Shown here: positions 7,485 to 13,426 of the stretch, piece after piece
How the letters are laid out: the number at the start of each line of letters is the position of its first letter
How positions within the stretch are numbered: the stretch's first letter is position 1
IMG/VR virus record: IMGVR_UViG_3300019776_000128
Location: 1-40,420 of that record
Source of the DNA: a virus
Reading direction: 5' to 3' (one strand)
Length of the DNA stretch: 40,420 nt
The notes under the pieces: model-generated
Told to the model about the DNA's origin: nothing
Database searches by the model: none
Seen by the model: only the letters and a program-made list of their open reading frames with translations
Position numbers and translations under genes: made by a program

Positions 7485-7789
7485 TTGTTGCGTTCGAACT
7501 CAATCAGCATTTCCAGCGTGTGCAAGGCTTTCTCCAGATCCTGGATGCCGCCCTTGTCGCGGAAACGTGTGACGTACTTGATGATGGTGTGCTGGCAGGC
7601 GTCCAGCTTGTTAGCCATGCTGTATTCCATCGGCTGGATGGCCAATGTCTTGTAGTGTCCGCCGCCGATCTGGGTGTCCAGTGCTGACACATGGACAGCC
7701 GGCGGGACCGCCGCGTTTTCCTTGCACCACATGGTGTGGCCTTCCCACAGGCCGCAGGTTGGGCATGGCGCTGATCGCGTGATTGCCAT
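7481..7789 (-). CDS. DUF3310 protein with N-terminal Cys motif
   Basis: A 102-residue protein. The C-terminal 60 residues show the DUF3310 signature: GGGHYKTLAIQPMEY, IIKYVTRFRDKGGIQDLEKA. DUF3310 proteins are common in phage replication or nucleotide-metabolism regions; their biochemical role is not established. The N-terminal CPTCGLWEGHTMWC could bind a metal. It is coupled to ssb upstream (its ATG begins 3 nt after the ssb stop) and to the VRR-NUC gene downstream. Confidence 0.85.
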   Translation of the reverse strand: MAITRSAPCPTCGLWEGHTMWCKENAAVPPAVHVSALDTQIGGGHYKTLAIQPMEYSMANKLDACQHTIIKYVTRFRDKGGIQDLEKALHTLEMLIEFERNK

Positions 7790-7791
7790 GA

Positions 7792-8079
7792 TCAGAACGG
7801 AATGTCGTCGTCCACGGGCGCCGACTGGCGTTGCGGTGCAGCTGCGCGCGGTGCCTGCTGGCCATCCTGGCGCGGCTCGAACAGCGAGCAGATCACGCGG
7901 TCCTTGCCGGCTTCACGCGGCACTGCGGCCAGGTTGATCAGCGGGTCCAGCAGCAGGTAGAGGCCGTTGTCGCCCTGCATCACTGCGCCGATGTTTTGGT
8001 AGCGGTTCTTGGTCTGCCCCTGGTTGTCCTGGTAGCTGCCGGTCTTGACTGCGATGTCGTACTTTTTGGTGGTCGCCAT
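7792..8079 (-). CDS. ssb: Single-stranded DNA-binding protein
   Basis: A 95-residue protein. The N-terminal part (KKYDIAVKTGSYQDNQGQTK then YLLLDPLINLAAV) fits a small OB-fold SSB as seen in phages, followed by a Gln/Ala/Pro-rich linker and the acidic tail VDDDIPF. The last six residues DDDIPF equal the E. coli SSB tail that recruits host repair and replication proteins. GAGGA lies 5 nt before ATG 8079. It lies after the helicase group and a hairpin, and before the nuclease genes. It probably protects ssDNA for replication and for annealing with the recombination proteins on the other strand. Confidence 0.8.
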   Translation of the reverse strand: MATTKKYDIAVKTGSYQDNQGQTKNRYQNIGAVMQGDNGLYLLLDPLINLAAVPREAGKDRVICSLFEPRQDGQQAPRAAAPQRQSAPVDDDIPF

Positions 8080-8104
8080 AATGGTCCTCAATGGTTGATG
8101 ATGA

Positions 8105-8127
8105 AAAGTGGCCCCTTACGGGGGCCA
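8105..8127 (-). terminator. Hairpin with short U run upstream of ssb
   Basis: On the minus strand TGGCCCC-CGTAA-GGGGCCA forms a perfect 7-bp GC-rich stem followed by CTTTTC. It lies between the DUF7696-like gene and ssb, 26 nt before the ssb SD region. It looks like a weak intrinsic terminator or attenuator splitting the early operon. The U run is short, so read-through is expected. Confidence 0.5.
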
Positions 8128-8181
8128 GTCGGCTGACGCGCATTGGCAGAAAGGAGACACCGCCGCCGTCAGCTGCCGGTG

Positions 8182-8427
8182 TTACTCGCCACCGCCGGCT
8201 GGGCGTTTATTCCAGGCAAGTTCAACAGCAGTGCGCAATTTTAGCCATGCTTTGTCCCCTCGCTTGTGTTGTATTTTCATCAAATACTGTCGCCGATCTA
8301 ACAACGTCGGCATGTTGCAGACATGCAGCGCCTCGCAGTGGTTTCGCCAGTCCTCGGACCAGGTGCACGTCTCGCGGCCGTCGGGCAGCGTGGCGCGTGG
8401 GTGGGGGCAGGTGGTGGGGCAGGTCAT
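8182..8427 (-). CDS. DUF7696-like conserved phage protein
   Basis: An 81-residue protein starting MTCPTTCPHPRATLPDGRE followed by TCTWSEDWRNHCEALHVCNM and a basic helical end. The CPHPRATLPDGRETCTWSEDWR.CEA pattern is a conserved small family I associate with phages of Betaproteobacteria, with unknown function. The start overlaps the helicase stop as ATGA, so it is coupled. Longer in-frame extensions upstream are only the shadow of the helicase and are discarded. Confidence 0.7.
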   Translation of the reverse strand: MTCPTTCPHPRATLPDGRETCTWSEDWRNHCEALHVCNMPTLLDRRQYLMKIQHKRGDKAWLKLRTAVELAWNKRPAGGGE

Positions 8428-9788
8428 AGGTGGATGCCTCGCGCGGACTTGATGCGCAGCTGCTGGTACACCCAGTCCATCTTGTAACCGCGTTCCTCGG
8501 CGATGCGGCGCAGGTCTTCGATGGTCTGCGCCCGCCCGACTTCCTGGCGCTGCTTGCGCTTGATCTCGGTCAGCTCGGCCAGCTCGCCTTCGGTCTGCTG
8601 GATCTTGCGTTCCTTGACCGGGTGCACATGGCCACAGTTCGGGCAGACCGGGGCAGGGCTGTGCACGAAGTAGCAGCGCTCGCACTGGCGCACCGGCTCG
8701 ACTTCCTCGGCTTCCCTGGCGCGTTTCTTGGCGCCCTCCAGGGTCCACTCGCGCGGCTCGGTGGGCAGGCCGTGCGTGAAGGCGTTGCCAGCGTGGTCCA
8801 GCACCACCAGGTCGGTCTTGCCGTGGTGCGTGCGCAGGCCGCGGCCGATGCTCTGCAGGTACTTGGTTAGGCTCTTGGTGGGCGCCAGCAGGATCACGCA
8901 GCCGATGGCCGGGCAGTCCACGCCGGCCACCCACAGCTGGCAGTTCACCACCACATCCAGTTCGCCACCCTTCAGGCGCTCCAGCGCGCCGGTGCGCTCG
9001 TCGGTGGCTGTCTCGCCGCTGATGGCCACCGCACGGTAGCCGGCCTCGCGGAAGTGCGCGGCGGTGTCATGGGCGTGGGCCACGTTGGTGCAGAACACCA
9101 CGCAGGGACGGCCGTGGGCCAGCTTGCGGTAGTGCGCCACCGCGTCGCCGGTGATGCTGGGCTTGTTCATTGCGTTGGCCAGCTGCCCCTGGGCGTAGTC
9201 GCCGGCGATAGTGCGAACGCCGGTCAGGTCCGGTCGGCTGGGGGCGTAGTAGCGGATGGGCACCAGCAGGCCGTCACGCTGCAGCTGGGCGGTGTCGCAG
9301 GACTGCACCAGGGTGTCGAACATCTCGACCAGGCCGCGGCCGTCCAGGCGGGCGGGGGTGGCCGTCAGACCCAGCAGGGCAGGGTTGCCCACGGCCTCGA
9401 CCACCTGGCGGTAGGTGGCGGCCACGGCCAGGTGGCATTCGTCGATCACGATCAGGTCCGGCCTGGGCAGCTTCTCCAGGCGGCGCGCGGCCGTCTGCAC
9501 CATCACCACATGCACGGCCGGGGTGGGGTCGTACTGGCGGCCGGCCATGATGTAACCGTGGGCGATGCCCTCGGCCGTCAGCTTGGCGCTGGTGGTGTCC
9601 AGGATCTCGCGCAGGTGCGCCATGAACCAGACGCGGCGGCCGCGGGCCACAGCGCTGCGGATGATCTCGGCGCTGGTGTGGGTCTTTCCCCCACCAGTGG
9701 CCATCACCAGCACCGGGGCGCGATGCCCGGCGCGGTATGCGGCGCGCAGGTCGTCCAGGGCTTTGGCCTGGTGTGGCCGCAGGCTCAC
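8424..9788 (-). CDS. SF2 DNA helicase (DEAD/DEAH-like, DECH box)
   Basis: A 454-residue superfamily 2 helicase. Motifs in order: Q-like LRPHQAKAL at the N-terminus, Walker A ATGGGKT near residues 30-37, DECH at about 116-119, LTATPAR (motif III) at about 145, then the second RecA-like domain with QSIGRGLRT (motif VI) near 320. After it comes a CERC...CPNCG zinc ribbon and a charged C-terminal helix. This is the phage UvsW/RadB-like ATP-dependent helicase type that opens duplexes or branches during replication or repair. GTG 9788 is chosen because it overlaps the stop of the small upstream gene (GTGA). Upstream in-frame codons lie inside that gene. Confidence 0.88.
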   Translation of the reverse strand: MSLRPHQAKALDDLRAAYRAGHRAPVLVMATGGGKTHTSAEIIRSAVARGRRVWFMAHLREILDTTSAKLTAEGIAHGYIMAGRQYDPTPAVHVVMVQTAARRLEKLPRPDLIVIDECHLAVAATYRQVVEAVGNPALLGLTATPARLDGRGLVEMFDTLVQSCDTAQLQRDGLLVPIRYYAPSRPDLTGVRTIAGDYAQGQLANAMNKPSITGDAVAHYRKLAHGRPCVVFCTNVAHAHDTAAHFREAGYRAVAISGETATDERTGALERLKGGELDVVVNCQLWVAGVDCPAIGCVILLAPTKSLTKYLQSIGRGLRTHHGKTDLVVLDHAGNAFTHGLPTEPREWTLEGAKKRAREAEEVEPVRQCERCYFVHSPAPVCPNCGHVHPVKERKIQQTEGELAELTEIKRKQRQEVGRAQTIEDLRRIAEERGYKMDWVYQQLRIKSARGIHL

Positions 9789-9907
9789 AGCAGCCCCCAC
9801 CCCATAGTCAGGGCGGCCCAGCCCAGCTTGGCGACAAACCCGGCCACCACCATGAAACACCACCAGCCGGCGAACGTGGCCAGCAGACGCATGATTGCTT
9901 CGATCAT
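9785..9907 (-). CDS. Tiny single-pass membrane protein
   Basis: A 40-residue protein, mostly one long hydrophobic stretch (FAGWWCFMVVAGFVAKLGWA). It is shorter than the usual size cut-off. It is accepted because its ATG overlaps the upstream regulator stop (ATGA) and its TGA overlaps the helicase GTG, giving a three-gene coupled chain. Function unknown; it may serve mainly to deliver ribosomes to the helicase start. Confidence 0.6.
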   Translation of the reverse strand: MIEAIMRLLATFAGWWCFMVVAGFVAKLGWAALTMGWGLL

Positions 9908-10113
9908 TTCCTGTTCCTTTCGATCAGCCGCTGGGCGGCCGCGTTAATTTTCTGGATCGTTTTCGCTCTGGGCTGTGACTGGCCGGACTTCCACTGATGA
10001 ACCGTGGACGCGCCGACACTGGCTTCGCGCAGCAGCGCCGCGACACTGCACCGGGCAGTTACTGCCAGTTCACGGACCTTCCAGAACGCATCGTTATTTT
10101 CATTCATATCCAT
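9904..10113 (-). CDS. Small HTH transcriptional regulator (Cro/repressor candidate)
   Basis: A 69-residue protein with a C-terminal half helix-turn-helix (AALLREASVGASTVHQWKSGQSQPRA), the Cro/C1 type, and no dimerisation/protease domain. It is the first minus-strand gene beside the divergent plus-strand recombination operon, the place where phages keep Cro or a repressor. No Shine-Dalgarno precedes ATG 10113 (or ATG 10107, two codons inside), so leaderless or very short-leader initiation is possible. A TATACT -10 lies about 26 nt upstream. It could be Cro or the only repressor; the sequence cannot separate these. Confidence 0.7.
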   Translation of the reverse strand: MDMNENNDAFWKVRELAVTARCSVAALLREASVGASTVHQWKSGQSQPRAKTIQKINAAAQRLIERNRK

Positions 10114-10227
10114 CTGTTCGGTGTTGCTGTGATGCGACAGTATAACGGGGCTTTCGTCCGTGTGCGGATGAATAGCGTGTAGAATCCAGCCTTGCCGTGA
10201 TTTGCGGTGAACACTCGAAAGGACGTC
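10114..10227. promoter_or_regulatory. Divergent control region between early and recombination operons
   Basis: This 114-bp region separates the minus-strand HTH gene from the plus-strand RecE-like gene. For the minus strand, TATACT (rc of 10139-10144) is a good -10 with a poor -35. For the plus strand, TAGAAT at 10180-10185 is a weaker -10. A short inverted repeat TCCG-TGTG-CGGA (10157-10168) lies between the two and is a plausible operator for the small HTH protein. Only the minus -10 is reasonably convincing. Confidence 0.5.
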
Positions 10228-11073
10228 ATGCAGACAGGAATTTATGCTGGCATAACCAATGCCGACTATCACGGCGGCCCCGGCATTTCGAAGTCAGGCC
10301 TGGACCTGATCGCCAGGTCGCCGCTGCACTATTGGACGCGCTACCTGGACCCGAACCGCACGCCCACCGAACCCACGCCGTCGATGCGGCTGGGCACGGC
10401 TATCCACACGGCGGTGCTGGAACCTGGTGAATTCGCCAAGCGGCACCATGTGGCGCCGGTGGTTGATCGCCGGACCAAGGACGGGAAAGCCATGTGGGAA
10501 GCGGCAGTGGCCGACGCTGAAGCGGCAGGCGCCGAACTGATCAGCAATGAAGACGCGCAGACCTGCATGGCCATCGCCAAGGTGGTGCGCAACCACCCGA
10601 CGGCGCGCAAGGTGTTCGGCACGGGGCAGGCGGAAATGTCGTGCTACTGGACCGACCGCGAAACGGGCCTGCTGTGCAAGTGCCGCCCGGACTGGCTGGC
10701 CCTGCCGCTGATCGTGGACTTGAAGTCCACCGAAGACGCCAGCGCCGATGGCTTCCAGCGGTCAGCGTGGAACTGGCGGTATTGGGTGCAGGCTGCCTGG
10801 TACGTGGACGGCGTGGAACAGGCCACCGGCCAGCGCCCTGATGCGTTCGTGTTCGGTGCGTTTGAGAAGGCGCCGCCCTATGCCTGCGCGTTCTACTATG
10901 CCGACCAGGCCATGCTCGACATGGGGCGGGCAGAATATCGCCGCCTGCTGCGCATCCTGGCGGACTGTATCTCGTCGGATACATGGCCCGGATACGACAC
11001 CGACGTGCGGCCGCTGGGCCTGCCTGCCTGGGCGCTGAAGGCGGCCAATGACAACGAACGGGGGGCGGCATGA
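10228..11073 (+). CDS. RecE/exonuclease VIII-like PD-(D/E)XK nuclease
   Basis: A 281-residue protein of the RecE C-terminal/DUF3799 type. The start MQTGIYAGITNADYHGGPGI is followed by SKSGLDLIARSPLHYW, the family's conserved opening. The nuclease core is visible as CRPDWL, then VDLKSTEDAS (the D-x-K pair) and the QAAWYVDG helix. Such enzymes degrade one strand from duplex ends so that an annealing protein can pair the rest. ATG 10228 has AAGGA close upstream; the in-frame GTG 10207 does not. It is the first gene of the plus-strand operon and its stop overlaps the methylase start (ATGA). Genome-end processing during circularisation or recombination is the likely role. Confidence 0.88.
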   Translation: MQTGIYAGITNADYHGGPGISKSGLDLIARSPLHYWTRYLDPNRTPTEPTPSMRLGTAIHTAVLEPGEFAKRHHVAPVVDRRTKDGKAMWEAAVADAEAAGAELISNEDAQTCMAIAKVVRNHPTARKVFGTGQAEMSCYWTDRETGLLCKCRPDWLALPLIVDLKSTEDASADGFQRSAWNWRYWVQAAWYVDGVEQATGQRPDAFVFGAFEKAPPYACAFYYADQAMLDMGRAEYRRLLRILADCISSDTWPGYDTDVRPLGLPAWALKAANDNERGAA

Positions 11074-11966
11074 ATCGCATTGAATTCGGGGACTGCCGCG
11101 ACACCATGCGGCGCTGGGCGACCGATGGTGTAAAGGTCCAAACCTGTGTGACCAGCCCGCCGTACTTTGGCCTCCGCGATTACGGACACGACGGCCAGAT
11201 TGGGCTGGAACAGACGCCAGACGAATACATCGCGGCCATGGTCGAAGTGTTCCGTTGCGTCCGTGACGTACTGGCAGACGACGGGACGCTGTGGCTGAAC
11301 ATCGGGGACAGCTATGCCGGCAGCGGCGGCGCTGGATCACAGTTCAAGCCAGGCGGCATTGCCAAGACCGGAACGCAAGCGCCGTCCACTTGGAAAGCTG
11401 AATACAAACAGAAGCCGGTCACGCTGAACGTGCCTGGCTGCAAGCCAAAAGACCTGATCGGCATCCCTTGGATGTTGGCATTCGCCCTTCGCGCTGACGG
11501 CTGGTATCTGCGCCAAGACATCATTTGGCACAAGCCCAACCCGATGCCGGAACCGGCGACCGACAGGTGCGCAAAAGCACACGAATATCTGTTCCTGTTT
11601 TCCAAAAGCAACCGCTACTTTTTCGACTCCAAAGCGATCCAAGAAGCAACGAACGATGGACTATCAAAGCGCAACCGCCGCAGCGTGTGGTCAGTCGCCA
11701 CCCGCCCGTACAAGGGCGCTCACTTTGCCACGTTCCCGCCCGCACTGATCGAGCCCTGCATCCTGGCTGGCAGCAGACCCAGCGACATCGTGCTTGACCC
11801 CTTCATGGGTTCAGGAACCACAGCTCAGGTCGCGCTGCAGCATGGCCGACAGTACCTGGGCTGCGAACTGAACCAAGAATACGGGCCGTTGCAGCAGGAA
11901 CGCATCGCACTAGCCACGCCAGCCAATGACAACATTCCCACCACTGGCGACCTGTTCGCCGCATAA
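11070..11966 (+). CDS. DNA methyltransferase, beta class (N6-Ade or N4-Cyt)
   Basis: A 298-residue site-specific DNA methyltransferase. Catalytic motif IV TSPPYFGLRDYG is near residue 28, and SAM-binding motif I DPFMGSGTT is near the C-terminus. The order IV before I defines the beta class. The motif does not distinguish N6-adenine from N4-cytosine. No restriction gene neighbours it, so it is an orphan: it may protect phage DNA from host restriction. It overlaps the RecE-like gene by 4 nt and so is made with the recombination proteins. The two remaining reading directions here are shadows. Confidence 0.88.
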   Translation: MNRIEFGDCRDTMRRWATDGVKVQTCVTSPPYFGLRDYGHDGQIGLEQTPDEYIAAMVEVFRCVRDVLADDGTLWLNIGDSYAGSGGAGSQFKPGGIAKTGTQAPSTWKAEYKQKPVTLNVPGCKPKDLIGIPWMLAFALRADGWYLRQDIIWHKPNPMPEPATDRCAKAHEYLFLFSKSNRYFFDSKAIQEATNDGLSKRNRRSVWSVATRPYKGAHFATFPPALIEPCILAGSRPSDIVLDPFMGSGTTAQVALQHGRQYLGCELNQEYGPLQQERIALATPANDNIPTTGDLFAA

Positions 11967-11981
11967 CCCTGAAAGCAAACC

Positions 11982-12974
11982 ATGACCTTTGAAATCCGCA
12001 AAGCACAGCGCCAAGGTGCGCGCCTTCTGATCCAGCTGTCCGGCGTGTCCGGCTCTGGAAAGACCTACACCGCCCTGCAGCTGGCCTATGGCCTGGCTGG
12101 CAACAATGCCGACAAGGTGGTGCTGATTGACACCGAAAACCGCCGGGGCAGCCTGTACGCCAACGTCCTGCCGCAGCCGTTCAACATCCTGGACTTTTAT
12201 GCACCGTTCAGCCCCCAGCGGTACATCGAAGCAATCGACGCCGCCTGCCGCGCTGGCGCTGAAGTGATCGTCATCGACAGCGTGACCCATGAATGGGAAG
12301 GGCCGGGCGGCTGCCAGGAAATTGCGAACGCCACCAAGTTCGCGGACTGGAAGCGCGCCAAAGCGGAACACAAGCGGTTCATGACGCACATGCTGCAGTC
12401 GCCGGCGCACATCATCGCCTGCACCCGTGCGCGCGAGAAAACCGACTTCAGCGACACCCGCAACCCGGTGAAGCTGGGGGTGCAGCCGATCCAGGAACAG
12501 AACTTCAGTTATGAAGCGACCGTCAGCCTGATGATGCAGGACCAGGGCAAACGCCAAGATGTGCTGAAGTGCCCGGCTGAACTGCAGGATGTGCTGGGGC
12601 GTGGCCATGGATACATTGGTGCGGATGATGGCCTGGCGCTGCGCCAGTGGGTGGATGGTGGGGTGAAGGTAGACCCGGCCATCGAACACCACCGCGGCAT
12701 GCTGCTGAACGCCACAGAACAGGGACTTAAGGTTTTGCAGGATGCGTGGGTTTCAACCCCTGCGGCTGTGCGTAAATCTCTTGGTGACCAATTTAAAGAA
12801 CAGCTGAAGGCAGCGGCGGCGGAGTACGAAAAAGTACGGATGTCAGCACAACCGGAGACACCTACATCCATCGCACAGCTGAATTCTGGGGATGGGAATG
12901 AAGGCGCAGTGGACGGGATGAATTCCCAGTCTGTAAAAGTGAACAAACAAGAAACGAATGGGGGTGTATTTTGA
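11982..12974 (+). CDS. RecA-like AAA ATPase (Sak4/AAA_24-like)
   Basis: A 330-residue RecA-core ATPase. Walker A SGVSGSGKTYTAL is near residue 20, a DTENRRGS segment follows, and Walker B VIVIDSVTHEW is near 90. A central ACTRAREKTDF loop and a helical C-terminal region end in a low-complexity polar tail. This matches the AAA_24/Sak4-type recombinases of phages, which anneal ssDNA together with SSB and a RecE-like nuclease. Both partners are encoded here, so homologous recombination/annealing is the likely role. The ATG is 15 nt after the methylase stop. Alternative: a general phage NTPase. Confidence 0.82.
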   Translation: MTFEIRKAQRQGARLLIQLSGVSGSGKTYTALQLAYGLAGNNADKVVLIDTENRRGSLYANVLPQPFNILDFYAPFSPQRYIEAIDAACRAGAEVIVIDSVTHEWEGPGGCQEIANATKFADWKRAKAEHKRFMTHMLQSPAHIIACTRAREKTDFSDTRNPVKLGVQPIQEQNFSYEATVSLMMQDQGKRQDVLKCPAELQDVLGRGHGYIGADDGLALRQWVDGGVKVDPAIEHHRGMLLNATEQGLKVLQDAWVSTPAAVRKSLGDQFKEQLKAAAAEYEKVRMSAQPETPTSIAQLNSGDGNEGAVDGMNSQSVKVNKQETNGGVF

Positions 12975-13171
12975 CGGACGGAATTCGATACCTCACGCCA
13001 GCCGAACTGGTGCAGCGCTACAAGAACACGATCACGATCCGCACGCTGGCGAACTGGCGCAGCACGGGCGAAGGCCCGGTCTACACAAAGATTGGCGGCC
13101 GGGTTCTTTACCCAGTCGATGGCGTGAAATCCTGGGAAGCCTCCCGGACGCTGGGGGTGAAGGCGGGATGA
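12971..13171 (+). CDS. Excisionase-like HTH protein (MerR/HTH_17 type)
   Basis: A 66-residue protein with a MerR-type winged HTH: LTPAELVQRYKNTITIRTLA followed by WR and GGRVLYPVDGVKSWE. This is the HTH_17 pattern of AlpA/Xis-like proteins. The start is TTG, overlapping the upstream stop (TTGA), with G-rich GGGGGTG upstream. It sits between the recombination genes and attP/integrase, and direct repeats suited to an architectural excision protein lie beside attP. I therefore infer that it directs excision, but a repressor role for the integrase promoter is also possible. Confidence 0.7.
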   Translation: MTDGIRYLTPAELVQRYKNTITIRTLANWRSTGEGPVYTKIGGRVLYPVDGVKSWEASRTLGVKAG

Positions 13172-13177
13172 ACCTGC

Positions 13178-13200
13178 AACAGCACCCGTAACAGCACCCG
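13178..13200. repeat. Arm-type repeat pair, left of attP core
   Basis: Two tandem copies of AACAGCACCCG (13178-13188 and 13190-13200). The same pair occurs on the other side of the attP core at 13403-13425. Tandem repeats flanking an attP core are the expected layout of integrase arm-binding sites. The left copy also runs into the terminator stem. Confidence 0.6.
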
Positions 13201-13226
13201 CTGCGGTTTTCCGTGGCGGGTTTTTT
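13197..13226 (+). terminator. Intrinsic terminator of recombination operon
   Basis: A 10-bp stem CCCGCTGCGG-TTTT-CCGTGGCGGG (two G-U pairs) is followed directly by six T. It lies 26 nt after the excisionase-like stop on the plus strand and ends the recombination operon before attP. The integrase must therefore be transcribed from its own promoter or by read-through. Confidence 0.85.
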
Positions 13227-13251
13227 GTTGGCTAAGTGATTGATTTTGTTT

Positions 13252-13301
13252 TGGTGAGCCCGTCGGGGTTCGAACCCGAGACCCTCTGATTAAAAGTCAG
13301 A
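13252..13301 (-). other. attP core: 50-bp 3' part of a tRNA-Lys(UUU) gene
   Basis: Read on the minus strand, this is a complete 3' tRNA half: anticodon arm TCTGA-CTTTTAA-TCAGA (anticodon UUU), variable GGGTC, T-arm TCGGG-TTCGAAC-CCCGA, acceptor strand CGGGCTC, discriminator A and CCA. Upstream there is no D-arm, so it is not a tRNA gene. It lies next to the integrase and is what integration into a host tRNA-Lys gene would leave in the phage, restoring the tRNA 3' end. The exact crossover core may be shorter. Confidence 0.88.
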
Positions 13302-13309
13302 CATGGGTG

Positions 13310-13335
13310 CATCACCCGGCATCACAGACCATCAC
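13310..13335. repeat. Three CATCAC direct repeats, 10-bp phased
   Basis: CATCAC occurs at 13310, 13320 and 13330, one helical turn apart, just beyond the tRNA-Lys identity. The first copy overlaps an inverted repeat GGGTG-CAT-CACCC (13305-13317). Phased direct repeats next to the core resemble excisionase sites in other att regions. Confidence 0.55.
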
Positions 13336-13402
13336 GGAACACCTGTAAACATTGGACTTTCTGGCCGGGTATGGTGTAAGCCATTGGCGAACCCAGAACC
13401 CT

Positions 13403-13425
13403 AACAGCACCCGTAACGGCACCCG
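13403..13425. repeat. Arm-type repeat pair, right of attP core
   Basis: AACAGCACCCG (13403-13413) and AACGGCACCCG (13415-13425) repeat the pair seen left of attP. The second ends one base before the integrase ATG, so a protein bound here could block integrase transcription or initiation. Confidence 0.6.
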
Positions 13426-13426
13426 T

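Noticed and set aside
8428-8934. N-terminal extension of the DUF7696-like gene to 250 residues
   Set aside because: The extra 169 residues are the helicase gene read in another frame and are Arg/Pro/Ala low-information sequence.
13252-13301. A functional phage tRNA gene
   Set aside because: Only the 3' half (anticodon arm to CCA) is present; D-arm and 5' acceptor are missing, so it is an att core.
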